NCBI RefSeq assembly: GCF_013201705.1
Contig: NZ_CP053837.1
Location: forward strand, 372,001 to 436,000
Direction: 5' to 3'
Source: Aliarcobacter faecis
GTDB taxonomy: Bacteria; Campylobacterota; Campylobacteria; Campylobacterales; Arcobacteraceae
DNA: 64,000 nt
Shown here in pieces: positions 16,842 through 25,617 of this stretch (position 1 is the stretch's first letter; every line of letters begins with the position of its first letter). The notes below the pieces were generated by a model, which worked only from the letters and a program-made list of their open reading frames with translations, was not told the DNA's origin and searched no databases. Both the position numbers and the translations under genes were made by a program.

Positions 16842-18956
16842 ATGAAGTTTGATTTAAGGAGCTTTTTTTCTAGAGATTTAATAGCAGTTGCGCTATTTTT
16901 AGCAATGCTTGCTATTATTATTGTTCCTTTAAATCAAACTGCAATCGACTTTTTCATTTCTCTTTCGCTGGCAATTTCATTTTTAATTCTTTTAATCTCT
17001 TTATATATTCAAAAACCAGCAGATTTAACCACATTTCCAACTTTACTTCTAATTTTGGTTATTTTTAGATTATCTCTTAGTATTGCAACAACAAGGTCAA
17101 TTTTGAGCGAAGGACATAATGGACCAGATGCTGTAAGTACCATTATTTCAGCTTTTGGGGAGTTTGTTGTTGGTGGAAATATGGTTATAGGGGTTATTAT
17201 CTTTATAATTTTAGTTTTGATAAACTTTATGGTTGTAACAAAAGGTGCTACAAGAGTTGCTGAGGTAACTGCAAGGTTTACACTTGATTCTATGCCTGGA
17301 AAACAAATGGCAATTGATGCAGATTTAAATGCTGGATTTATTGATGATAAAGAGGCACAAGAGAGAAGAAAAGCACTTATTACTGAAGCAAACTTTTATG
17401 GAGCTATGGATGGATCTTCTAAGTTTGTAAAAGGTGATGCAATTGCAGGTATTATTATTACTGCTGTAAATATTGTAGGTGGACTTTTAGTTGGTATTTT
17501 TCAGCATGATTTATCTATAAATGAAGCAGGAGAAATTTATACAATTCTTACTATTGGTGATGGTCTTGTTACTCAAATTCCAGCTCTTTTAACTTCAACT
17601 GCAACTGCAATTATAATAACAAGGTCAAATACAGATGACGAGAAATTTGCTTCAAAAGCTGTTAATCAGCTTATTAAAGATAGTAAATCTTTAATTCTTG
17701 TTGGTATTGGTTTAATATTATTTGGTTTTGTTCCTGGTTTCCCAACAGGAATATTAAGTACTATGGGTATTATGATGATGGCTATGGGGTACACAATTGT
17801 AATGATTGAAAAAGGAGAGGATAACTCTATTACAAGATTGTTTAAATCTAAAGAGGCTAAATCTAAAGTTAGTGGAAAACCTGAGGAGTTAAGAGATAGG
17901 AAAAAAGCAGCTACTGTTCCTGATGAGAGTCAAAATATTGAAAATATTATGAGACTTGAAGTTCTTGAACTTAAACTTGGAATTAGGCTTTTACAGCTTG
18001 TTCAAGGAAATTCTGAACTTTTAGATAAAATTAAAGCTATTAGAAAAACTATTGCAGCTGAGCTAGGATTTATTATTCCTCAAATTAGAATTTCAGATGA
18101 TTCAGCTTTGGGTGCAAATGAGTATGTATTTAATCTAAAAAGAATTCCAATAGCAAAAGGAAGAGTTGAAGTTGATAAACTTCTTGCTATGGGTGGTTTT
18201 GGAGAGAATTTGGCTGGTCAAAAAGTAAAAGAACCAGTATTTAATATTGATGCTATTTGGATAAATCCTGACCAAAAAGATGATGCTTTAATGAAAGGAT
18301 TTACAGTAGTAGATGTTCCTTCTATTATTTCAACTCATATTTCAGAGATTATTAGAAGACATGCTGAAGATATTATAACTAGACAAGATATTGTTGATAT
18401 TGTTGATAGATTGAAAAAAGATTTCCCAATTGTTGTGGAAGAGGCTATGAAAGTTACTTCTTATGGAAGTTTATTAAAAGTGTGTAAAGATCTGCTTCAT
18501 GAAAAAATTCCAATTGTTGATATGCTAACAATTATTGAAGCAATAGCGGATATAGCAGAGTTTACAAAAGCCCCTGAAATACTTCTTGAACATGTAAGAT
18601 CAAAATTGTATAGATTAATTACTCAAAAATTTAAAGATACAGATGGGGTTTTACATATTTTAACTATAAAACCAGAGTTGGAACAGCAATTTATGAGTAA
18701 GCTTCAAGAACATCATGGAGTTTCTCAACTAATGCTAAGTATTTCAGAGATAAATAGTCTTGTAACAAAAACAAAACATCTTTTAGATGAAGTTGAGAAA
18801 AAAGGATTTACAAAAGTTTGTATGGTTGTAGATCCAGTTTTAAGAAAAAGAATATCTGAAATATACGAGAAATTTGGTTTATCTATGCCTGTTTTATCTC
18901 ATGCTGAACTTGATTCAAAAGCAAATTTTGCAATTGAAGGAACTTTAGAGTTCTAA
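16842..18956 (+). CDS. flhA: Flagellar export gate protein FlhA
   Basis: A 704-residue export gate component with ~8 N-terminal membrane segments and a large cytoplasmic domain from residue ~330. The conserved FHIPEP loop region is recognisable as FTLDSMPGKQMAIDADLNAG at residues ~145-165, followed by a DGSSKFVKGDAIAG segment. The cytoplasmic domain receives export chaperones. The ATG at 16842 has a weak ribosome binding site and follows flgL by 20 bp. It is the last gene of the flagellar block. Confidence 0.95.
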   Translation: MKFDLRSFFSRDLIAVALFLAMLAIIIVPLNQTAIDFFISLSLAISFLILLISLYIQKPADLTTFPTLLLILVIFRLSLSIATTRSILSEGHNGPDAVSTIISAFGEFVVGGNMVIGVIIFIILVLINFMVVTKGATRVAEVTARFTLDSMPGKQMAIDADLNAGFIDDKEAQERRKALITEANFYGAMDGSSKFVKGDAIAGIIITAVNIVGGLLVGIFQHDLSINEAGEIYTILTIGDGLVTQIPALLTSTATAIIITRSNTDDEKFASKAVNQLIKDSKSLILVGIGLILFGFVPGFPTGILSTMGIMMMAMGYTIVMIEKGEDNSITRLFKSKEAKSKVSGKPEELRDRKKAATVPDESQNIENIMRLEVLELKLGIRLLQLVQGNSELLDKIKAIRKTIAAELGFIIPQIRISDDSALGANEYVFNLKRIPIAKGRVEVDKLLAMGGFGENLAGQKVKEPVFNIDAIWINPDQKDDALMKGFTVVDVPSIISTHISEIIRRHAEDIITRQDIVDIVDRLKKDFPIVVEEAMKVTSYGSLLKVCKDLLHEKIPIVDMLTIIEAIADIAEFTKAPEILLEHVRSKLYRLITQKFKDTDGVLHILTIKPELEQQFMSKLQEHHGVSQLMLSISEINSLVTKTKHLLDEVEKKGFTKVCMVVDPVLRKRISEIYEKFGLSMPVLSHAELDSKANFAIEGTLEF

Positions 18957-19031
18957 CACTAAATTTTAATTTTATACTTTTTAAAGACTGTTTTTTAACT
19001 AATTTATTTTATATATTTTATAAGGATTTTT

Positions 19032-20216
19032 TTGAAATATTATTACTTTTTTTTAAGAGACAATCCTACAATTAGAGGTTTGTCTTTAGTAAATTTTATA
19101 GCATCTTTTGGTGCTTGGTTTTCGACTGTTGCAATTTATACAATGATTGTAGATTTTGGTTCAAGTGAGTTAGCAATTTCAATAGTTACTGCTATGCACT
19201 TTATTCCAGCAATTATAATAGCTCCTTTTAGTGGAGCAATTATTGATAGAATGAAAATAAAGCCTTTAATGGTCTCTCTTCTTTTTATTGAACTTCTTAT
19301 GACAGCTTGTTTTTTACTAATTTCAAGTGTTAATGATATGTGGCTACTTCTACTTTTTATTTTTATTAGAATGAGTGCAGCTTCTATGTTTTTTTCAAGT
19401 GAAATGTCACTCTTAGCAAAGTTATCAAGTGGAAAAGAGCTTCAAACAGCAAATGAGATACAATCAATTATTTGGTCTTTTACTTATGCTGTTGGTATGG
19501 CTATTAGTGGATTTGTTGTAAATTTATATGGAGCAAAAACTGCAATTTTAATTGATGTTATTATCTTTATAGTTGCTTTTTTAGTTTTTGTACAAATAAA
19601 AATAGATCTTGAATACAAAAAAGTAGAAGAGAAGATTTTAGAGCTTATGTTTGATGGTTTAAGATATATTAAAAATAATAAGATAATTTTACATCTAATC
19701 TTTTTGCATGCTAGTGTAGGGCTTACAAGTTATGATGCACTTATTACTATTTTGGCAAAAAATGAGTATAAAGAACTAATTGCAGTTCCACTTGCTATTG
19801 GACTTTCAAACTCTGTTAGAGCAGTTGCCCTAATGATTGGACCGTTAATATTAAATAGAATAATAAAAAAAGAGAATCTTCAATATCTTTTAGTTTTTCA
19901 AGGAGTTACAATAATTATTTGGGCATTTGTTCAAAGTAATTTTTATGCTTCTTTAGTAGCTCTATTTTTTGTAGGATTTAGTACAGCATTTTTATGGTCA
20001 TACACTTATGCCCTTTTACAAAATAGGTGTGAAAAGAGATATATTGGAAGAGTAATATCATATAATGATATGTTTTTTATGTTTGCAAATGTAGCAACGA
20101 CTCTGTTTATTGGAACTATGGCACATATTACTACTACAACAGTTATAACAATATCTCTTGGAGTTGCATTTTTGCTATATGCTTTTTATTATACAAAAGT
20201 TTATACAAAATTTTAA
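19032..20216 (+). CDS. Major facilitator superfamily transporter
   Basis: A 394-residue inner membrane protein with about 12 hydrophobic segments. Residues ~60-80 carry a PFSGAIIDRMKIKPLM loop, the MFS motif A position between segments 2 and 3. The shape resembles EntS/macrolide-type exporters, but the substrate cannot be told. TTG at 19032 is preceded by AAGGA (19022-19026). It stands alone after the flagellar block, with a promoter-containing gap before the next gene. Confidence 0.8.
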   Translation: MKYYYFFLRDNPTIRGLSLVNFIASFGAWFSTVAIYTMIVDFGSSELAISIVTAMHFIPAIIIAPFSGAIIDRMKIKPLMVSLLFIELLMTACFLLISSVNDMWLLLLFIFIRMSAASMFFSSEMSLLAKLSSGKELQTANEIQSIIWSFTYAVGMAISGFVVNLYGAKTAILIDVIIFIVAFLVFVQIKIDLEYKKVEEKILELMFDGLRYIKNNKIILHLIFLHASVGLTSYDALITILAKNEYKELIAVPLAIGLSNSVRAVALMIGPLILNRIIKKENLQYLLVFQGVTIIIWAFVQSNFYASLVALFFVGFSTAFLWSYTYALLQNRCEKRYIGRVISYNDMFFMFANVATTLFIGTMAHITTTTVITISLGVAFLLYAFYYTKVYTKF

Positions 20217-20230
20217 AAATAGCTTTATGG

Positions 20231-20236
20231 TATAAT
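20231..20236 (+). promoter_or_regulatory. Extended -10 promoter for the flavin-reductase-like gene
   Basis: TATAAT at 20231-20236 is preceded by ATGG, giving an extended -10. An A/T-rich stretch replaces the -35. The start codon at 20296 lies about 60 bp downstream. Confidence 0.55.
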
Positions 20237-20295
20237 CCTTCAAAATTTATATGATAAAGTTCCTCTTTAATGGGAATGATTTAAAAGGAGAAAAA

Positions 20296-20859
20296 ATGAT
20301 ACTTGATTATAAAGATATAAATGATTTAGATAGATATAAAATAATGTCAGGGAGTATAGTCCCAAGACCAATTGCATGGATAGTAACAGATGATGATGGA
20401 GTTTTAAATGCCGCTCCTTTTTCATATTTTATTCCAATTTCTACAAATCCAGCACTTGTAATTGTAGCTATTGGAAAAAAAGATGACGGAAGCCCTAAAG
20501 ATAGTTTGGTAAATATTTTAAAAACAAAAAAAGCAACAATTTGTTTTCCAAATCAAAATAATGTTGAGCAAGTTCAAAAGTGTGCAGCTCAACTTCCAAA
20601 AAATCAAAGTGAAATAGAAAAATTTGAAATAGATGTAAAAAAAGAGTTAGCTGATTATCCACCAATTATTAGTTCAACTCAAACAGCACTATTTTGTGAA
20701 TATTATGATACTTATAAAGTTGAAGGTGATACAACACCAGTTATTTTAAAAATAAATTTTCAATATATTGAAGATGGTAGAATAAATGAGAGAAATCATA
20801 CAAAAATAGAGAGTATTGGAAGAGTAGGAGTTACTTTTAAAGCTATGGTTGATTTATAA
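20296..20859 (+). CDS. Flavin reductase-like domain protein
   Basis: A 187-residue split-barrel flavoprotein of the flavin reductase-like family (FMN-binding). It has the typical SGSIVPRPIAWIVTDDDG start, NAAPFSYFIPISTNPALV, and KDSLVNI segments that line the FMN site. ATG at 20296 is chosen because AAAGGAG at 20283-20289 lies just upstream; a longer frame from 20251 would put that site inside the gene. The substrate is unknown. The next small gene begins 4 bp after it. Confidence 0.78.
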   Translation: MILDYKDINDLDRYKIMSGSIVPRPIAWIVTDDDGVLNAAPFSYFIPISTNPALVIVAIGKKDDGSPKDSLVNILKTKKATICFPNQNNVEQVQKCAAQLPKNQSEIEKFEIDVKKELADYPPIISSTQTALFCEYYDTYKVEGDTTPVILKINFQYIEDGRINERNHTKIESIGRVGVTFKAMVDL

Positions 20860-20863
20860 GAGT

Positions 20864-21061
20864 ATGAAAAAAATATATGGAAGTTTAATAATCTTTTTCT
20901 ATTTTTTTAAATATCCAATATTTATATATACACTTTTTTATCAATTTTATTTAAAAGTAGAAGTTGGATATATCATGTTGGTTTTAACTCTTATTTCAGT
21001 AGTTTTAATAGTAAAAGATATATCTGTTTTTGTAAGAAAAAAGCTTAAGAAGAACTCTTAA
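20864..21061 (+). CDS. Small membrane protein, function unknown
   Basis: A 65-residue protein with two hydrophobic segments (residues ~5-27 and ~33-52) and a basic tail (VRKKLKKNS). The ATG at 20864 is taken rather than an in-frame TTG at 20849, which would overlap the gene before. No family is recognised. Its stop codon lies inside the hairpin shared with mscL. Confidence 0.5.
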   Translation: MKKIYGSLIIFFYFFKYPIFIYTLFYQFYLKVEVGYIMLVLTLISVVLIVKDISVFVRKKLKKNS

Positions 21062-21066
21062 GCTTT
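21040..21066. terminator. Bidirectional terminator between small ORF and mscL
   Basis: Arms at 21040-21050 and 21056-21066 pair perfectly over 11 bp with a 5-nt loop. On the - strand the stem is followed by six T residues, so it ends mscL well. On the + strand the T run is weak. Confidence 0.8.
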
Positions 21067-21069
21067 AAA

Positions 21070-21498
21070 TTAAACTGCTGTATTTCCGCAATGTCCACAT
21101 TTTTTTGCAGGAACTGGAATATCCATAGCACAATCTGAGCAAGTTTTTGTTAGAGGAGCAGGAGCTTTTTCACCTTTTAGTTTATTGTAAGATTTTATAA
21201 ACATAAATACTACAAACCCTAAGATTATAAATGAAATTGTATCATTTAGAAAAACTCCAAGTTTTATTGCAGGTGCTCCCACTTTTTCCAAATCAGCTAA
21301 AGTTGCATAACTATTACCATCTAAAGGAATAAATAGTTGTGAAAAATCTACTTTTCCAAGTAATAAACCAATCGGAGGCATAACAACATTTTCTACAAGA
21401 GATTTTACAAATGTTGCAAAAGCTGCACCAAATATAAAACCAATTGCCATATCTACAACATTTCCAGATATTAGAAACTTTTTAAACTCTTTTAACAT
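21070..21498 (-). CDS. mscL: Large-conductance mechanosensitive channel MscL with a Cys4 tail
   Basis: A 142-residue inner membrane channel that opens under hypo-osmotic stress. The N-terminal amphipathic helix and TM1 (FKKFLISGNVVDMAIGFIFG) and the ENVVMPPIGLLLGKVDFS loop are canonical. TM2 is at residues ~87-103. Instead of the usual C-terminal helix bundle ending, residues 120-137 hold C-SDC and C-GHC pairs (C120, C123, C134, C137), which look like a small zinc ribbon. AAGGAC upstream of the ATG is the ribosome binding site. It is monocistronic and ended by a strong terminator. Confidence 0.95.
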   Translation of the reverse strand: MLKEFKKFLISGNVVDMAIGFIFGAAFATFVKSLVENVVMPPIGLLLGKVDFSQLFIPLDGNSYATLADLEKVGAPAIKLGVFLNDTISFIILGFVVFMFIKSYNKLKGEKAPAPLTKTCSDCAMDIPVPAKKCGHCGNTAV

Positions 21499-21523
21499 AA
21501 TTTTGTCCTTGATTTTTTTTCGT

Positions 21524-21529
21524 ATTATA
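21524..21529 (-). promoter_or_regulatory. Candidate -10 element for mscL
   Basis: TATAAT on the - strand, about 26 bp upstream of the mscL start codon. A T-rich stretch stands in for the -35. Confidence 0.5.
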
Positions 21530-21613
21530 GTTAATTTATCTTTTATAGATAATAAATTAACTTATTTTGTATGAAATAATTAAGAAATAATTCTTAAATT
21601 ACAGTCTAATTAC

Positions 21614-21633
21614 AATTAAGTTACAACTTAATT
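21614..21633. promoter_or_regulatory. Perfect 20-bp palindromic operator-like site upstream of the chemoreceptor
   Basis: AATTAAGTT (21614-21622), an AC spacer, then AACTTAATT (21625-21633) form a perfect palindrome. TTACA occurs four times within 21598-21635 at roughly helical spacing. The site lies ~75-90 bp upstream of the chemoreceptor start, close to a likely -10 (TATATAAC region at ~21646). No known regulator can be named. Confidence 0.55.
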
Positions 21634-21706
21634 ACAAGCTAAAATATATAACTTCTATTTAATTTACAAATAATATATTATCAAAAATATAAATTTAGGA
21701 AAAAGA

Positions 21707-24625
21707 ATGAATAATTTAAGATTAAGAAATAAAATTTTTTTAATATTAGTTCTTCCAATATTAGTAATTTTCATGTTGTCATCTATTTTAATTCTTGAAA
21801 AAATAGAAAAAGTTAAAAATATGAATAGAACATCTAGTTATATTAATTTTACAGTCGAAATATCAAAATTTATAGCAACTTTACAAAAAGAGCGAGAGTT
21901 ATCAATTATATATCTAAATAGTTATGGAAAAATGAAAGAAGATGATTTGAAAAAACAGATAAGTAGTAGCGTAATATCTCAAAAAAATTTGGAGAATTTT
22001 GTAGATAATTTTATATTAATTAAAAATGATAATAATCTTTTAGAGAAACTTGAACTTTTAAAATCTACTATTTTTACAATAGATGAAAAACGAAATAATA
22101 CAATATCTTTAAATATAAATAATAAAGAGTTAGAACAGTTTTATGATGAAATAATTACAAATTTAATCTTATTTTATGATGAATTACTGGTATATTCAAA
22201 TAGTAAAGAGTTATTAAAGGCTTCACAAAATTATATTTCAATAACAAATATAATAGAGAAATCATATAATGAAAAGGATTTAGTAAAAAATATTTTTGAT
22301 TACAATTTGGTTTTAAATGTAGATTATAATAGTTTTATCTCTTTAATAGTATTCCAAGATGCAGATATTTCTGCACTAAGAAAAAATCTAACAAAAGAGC
22401 AGTTAGACTTTTTTAATCTAAAGCTAGATAATATAATTTTTCAAGATATAGAGAATTTTAGAGAGTTGATATTTTTAAAAATAGAGAAAGAGAGACTTTT
22501 AAATAGTATAAAAGAGGCTCTTGGTTATGGGGGTTTAATTCATTTATATAAAGATTTTACTTTAAAAAGTGATGAAAATATTTTAAATCAAATTCAAAAA
22601 AGTCATACAAAAATTTTAAGAGCAATTAAAGATTATAAAAAACTAAAACTTTTAAAAGATGAAGAAGGGCTTTTAGATGATATACAAAATGCCATAGATA
22701 TATATTTATCAAAAGCTTATAGTAAAGAGTATTTAGATGATATTAAAGAACTAGATTTAAAAACTTTAAAAGCTTTAGAACTTTTATCAAAAAATATTTA
22801 TGGTTCAAATAGCCAAAAGTGGGAAGAACTTACTTCAAAGAAAATATCTATATTTGAAGAGATAAAAGAGAAAATAGTGGAAGATACACTTTTATATATT
22901 GATAAAAATGTAAAAGAGTTGGATATTCAAATAATTTTATTTTTTGTTTTACTAATCTTATTGATATTATTAATTTTTATTGTAATTATAATTATGACAA
23001 GTAAAGTTACAAAATCTATTAGAAAGTTTGAAGATAATTTATCTCAATTCTTCTCTTATTCAATGAAAGAGAAAGATGAGATAAAGTTAAACCAACTTGA
23101 AGGAAAAGATGAATTTGCTTTAATGACAAAAAATATGAATGAACAAGTTCTAAAAATAGAAGAGATAACCCAAAATGATAAAAAAGTTATATTAGAGATA
23201 ACAGATATTATAGAAAAGGTAAATAATGGTTTTTTTGAATACTCTATAAAAGAGAAGCCATCTACAAAAGAGTTACAAACTTTAGTTGATATTATAAATA
23301 AAATGATAGATAGAACAAGATTAAAGATAGATAGTTTAAATATGTTGTTAAATAGTTATGCTCAAGGTAATTATCAATTTAAATTAGATGAAACTCATAA
23401 GAAAGGAATGTATGGAGATTTTGGAATATTATGTAATTCTACTACCCTTTTAGGTCAAACTTCTTCACAATTAATTGCAATGATTTCAAATGCTGGAAAA
23501 AATTTGGAAGGTAATACAAAAATATTGACAACTTCATCTTCTGAATTGGCTATTTCTTCTTCAAATCAAGCTGTGTCTTTAAAACAGACTTCAGTTGCAT
23601 TAGAACAAGTAACTCAGAATTTGAAAAATAATAATGAAAATATGAATAAAATGTTACAAATAGCAGATGAATTAAATAGTACAGCTACTATTGGAAGTAA
23701 ATCAGCAACTCAAACTTTTAGTTCTATGGAAGAGATAAGTAAAAAAGTTGATGCTATAAATGAAGCAATAAGTGTAATTGAACAAATAGCATTCCAAACA
23801 AATATATTATCTTTAAATGCAGCAGTTGAAGCAGCAACAGCAGGAGATGCTGGTATTGGGTTTTCTGTTGTTGCTTTAGAGGTTAGAAATCTTGCAACTA
23901 GAAGTGCGAAAGCAGCAAAGCAGATAAAAGATTTAGTTGATAGTGCAAATCTTGAAACAAATAAGGGAAAAAATATTGCAGATACTATGATAAAAGGTTA
24001 TGAAAAATTAGCTTCAAAAATTGTAGAGACAAAAGAGATAATTAATAATGTAACAATCTTTAGTAAAGAGCAAGAATTAGGTATTATAGAGATAAATGAA
24101 ACTGTTTCAAAGCTTGATTCTGAAACTCAAAAAAATGCCCAAACAGCTTTAAATATTGATACTTTGTCAAATGAAGTATCAAAACTATCCAATAAATTAC
24201 TTCAAATTACATCTTCTTCAAAAATAGATGAAAACTATTATGAAATGGTTGAAAATGTTGAATTAATAAAGCAAGTTTCTATTTATAAAAATGACCATAT
24301 AAACTTTAAAAAAAGATATTTTAAAACTTTAGATAGTTTTGAACATTGTATAGTTGATAATTGTAAGAGTTGTAATTTAGGTAAGTGGATAACTCTTTGT
24401 GAAGATAAAAAAGAATTTTTTATAGAAGATATTAAGTGGAAACAATTAAAAGAGAATCATAAAAATGTACATAATAAACTACAAGAGTATATTACGCAAA
24501 ATAGAGATAAAGTTGAAAACCAAACTTTAAGAAAAACAGCAAATCAAATAGAAGATGAAACTATAAAAGTTTTTGATAGTTTAAATGATATTTTATATTT
24601 AGAGTCAAGAAATAAGAAAAAGTAG
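21707..24625 (+). CDS. Chemoreceptor with NIT sensor and zinc-binding CZB tail
   Basis: A 972-residue methyl-accepting chemotaxis protein. A membrane segment (residues ~10-30) is followed by a long helical periplasmic region with the LQKERELSIIYL signature of NIT (nitrate/nitrite-sensing) domains at ~63. A second membrane segment (~405-432) precedes a HAMP-like part and the signalling domain, whose tip IAFQTNILSLNAAVEAA is at ~697. From ~860 a CZB domain is visible: H in NDHINFK, then C-x-LGKW and HKNVHNKL, which would bind zinc with three His and one Cys. AGGAAAAAG precedes the ATG. It is monocistronic. Confidence 0.85.
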   Translation: MNNLRLRNKIFLILVLPILVIFMLSSILILEKIEKVKNMNRTSSYINFTVEISKFIATLQKERELSIIYLNSYGKMKEDDLKKQISSSVISQKNLENFVDNFILIKNDNNLLEKLELLKSTIFTIDEKRNNTISLNINNKELEQFYDEIITNLILFYDELLVYSNSKELLKASQNYISITNIIEKSYNEKDLVKNIFDYNLVLNVDYNSFISLIVFQDADISALRKNLTKEQLDFFNLKLDNIIFQDIENFRELIFLKIEKERLLNSIKEALGYGGLIHLYKDFTLKSDENILNQIQKSHTKILRAIKDYKKLKLLKDEEGLLDDIQNAIDIYLSKAYSKEYLDDIKELDLKTLKALELLSKNIYGSNSQKWEELTSKKISIFEEIKEKIVEDTLLYIDKNVKELDIQIILFFVLLILLILLIFIVIIIMTSKVTKSIRKFEDNLSQFFSYSMKEKDEIKLNQLEGKDEFALMTKNMNEQVLKIEEITQNDKKVILEITDIIEKVNNGFFEYSIKEKPSTKELQTLVDIINKMIDRTRLKIDSLNMLLNSYAQGNYQFKLDETHKKGMYGDFGILCNSTTLLGQTSSQLIAMISNAGKNLEGNTKILTTSSSELAISSSNQAVSLKQTSVALEQVTQNLKNNNENMNKMLQIADELNSTATIGSKSATQTFSSMEEISKKVDAINEAISVIEQIAFQTNILSLNAAVEAATAGDAGIGFSVVALEVRNLATRSAKAAKQIKDLVDSANLETNKGKNIADTMIKGYEKLASKIVETKEIINNVTIFSKEQELGIIEINETVSKLDSETQKNAQTALNIDTLSNEVSKLSNKLLQITSSSKIDENYYEMVENVELIKQVSIYKNDHINFKKRYFKTLDSFEHCIVDNCKSCNLGKWITLCEDKKEFFIEDIKWKQLKENHKNVHNKLQEYITQNRDKVENQTLRKTANQIEDETIKVFDSLNDILYLESRNKKK

Positions 24626-24639
24626 TTGAACTACTTTTT
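24617..24639. terminator. Bidirectional terminator after the chemoreceptor
   Basis: AAAAAGTAGT (24617-24626), a TGA loop, and ACTACTTTTT (24630-24639) form a perfect 10-bp stem with A/T tails on both sides. It contains the chemoreceptor stop codon and reaches the end of the convergent gene. Confidence 0.85.
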
Positions 24640-25474
24640 ACTTAACTATTTGATGAAGTTTTGAACATTGACCTAAATATGTATCCATTCCACACATATC
24701 ATTCATAATATCTTGGAAACTGTGAGCATGTGCATTGTAAACATATACAAAAATTTCATCACCTTTTTTTAGGAAATTTTTCTTCCCAAAATCTGTATAA
24801 GCTGTTGCACCTGCTGCTATTAAAATACCTTTTGCTTTGTGTGCTTCTTTTAAAAATTGCCCTAATTCTTCAAGTGGTCCACAATCTTCTTGACAATTTA
24901 AAATATCAATCATCCAATCTTTTAATTTTTCAAAAAAATAGCTATAAGATTTAACAGCACTTGTTGTTCCATAATCACAAACTATACCATCTCTTTTAAT
25001 AAATGAAGAGATATGATATTTGCTCAAGATTCCTTTTTCACTAAAATCATCTATTGGAATAATATCTTGAGAAATTCCTTTTGTTTTAGCTCCCCAATTC
25101 TTCTTAGTGCTTAGTTTATTTCCATCTTGAACCCTAATTGAGCAGTCATTAAAAGCTGCAAAATATTTTGGAACAATATCAACTACTTTTTCGTTCTCAT
25201 AGACAAAATCACAAATTAGTGCAACTTCGGCTTCAACTTGTAGTTTTTCATCTTCTCTTCCGTGAGTTAAAATAACTTCATCACAAATAGGATAAGTTCC
25301 TAAAAAACTATTATGACCTTTTATATAAAAGGGGAACATACCTTTTGGAGCATCTTTTTCTTTAGTTTTAATTACAGAAAATTCATCAGCCTCTCCAGCT
25401 TCACCTAAGTGATTTGCAAAATTCCCAGCAACTGCAAAACCTAAATAATCTTTTAAATCTTCTATTAAATTCAT
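24638..25474 (-). CDS. FAH-like (fumarylacetoacetate hydrolase fold) protein of unknown function
   Basis: A 278-residue soluble protein. The QVEAEVALICDF segment (residues ~78-90) recalls the acidic metal-binding strand of the FAH fold, and FAAFNDCSIRV the following FAH core. No catalytic activity can be assigned. It resembles a conserved family of unknown function often found singly in proteobacteria. Its 3' end is convergent with the chemoreceptor and shares a terminator. It is separated from the fumarase gene by a terminator-bearing gap, so it is its own unit. Confidence 0.5.
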   Translation of the reverse strand: MNLIEDLKDYLGFAVAGNFANHLGEAGEADEFSVIKTKEKDAPKGMFPFYIKGHNSFLGTYPICDEVILTHGREDEKLQVEAEVALICDFVYENEKVVDIVPKYFAAFNDCSIRVQDGNKLSTKKNWGAKTKGISQDIIPIDDFSEKGILSKYHISSFIKRDGIVCDYGTTSAVKSYSYFFEKLKDWMIDILNCQEDCGPLEELGQFLKEAHKAKGILIAAGATAYTDFGKKNFLKKGDEIFVYVYNAHAHSFQDIMNDMCGMDTYLGQCSKLHQIVK

Positions 25475-25583
25475 AATTATTAAATCCTATTATAATTTGA
25501 AGTGAAATATTATCAAAAAAAGTTATTATAAAAGTCAAAAAAGGAATATAGTTTGTGTAGTTAAGGGTATTTTAAGAAAAATA

Positions 25584-25610
25584 TTTACAAAGAGCAAAGC
25601 CCTTTGTAAA
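25584..25610 (-). terminator. Terminator of the fumarase gene
   Basis: Arms TTTACAAAG (25584-25592) and CTTTGTAAA (25602-25610) flank a 9-nt loop. On the - strand they are followed by TATTTTTCTT. Confidence 0.75.
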
Positions 25611-25617
25611 ATAAAAC

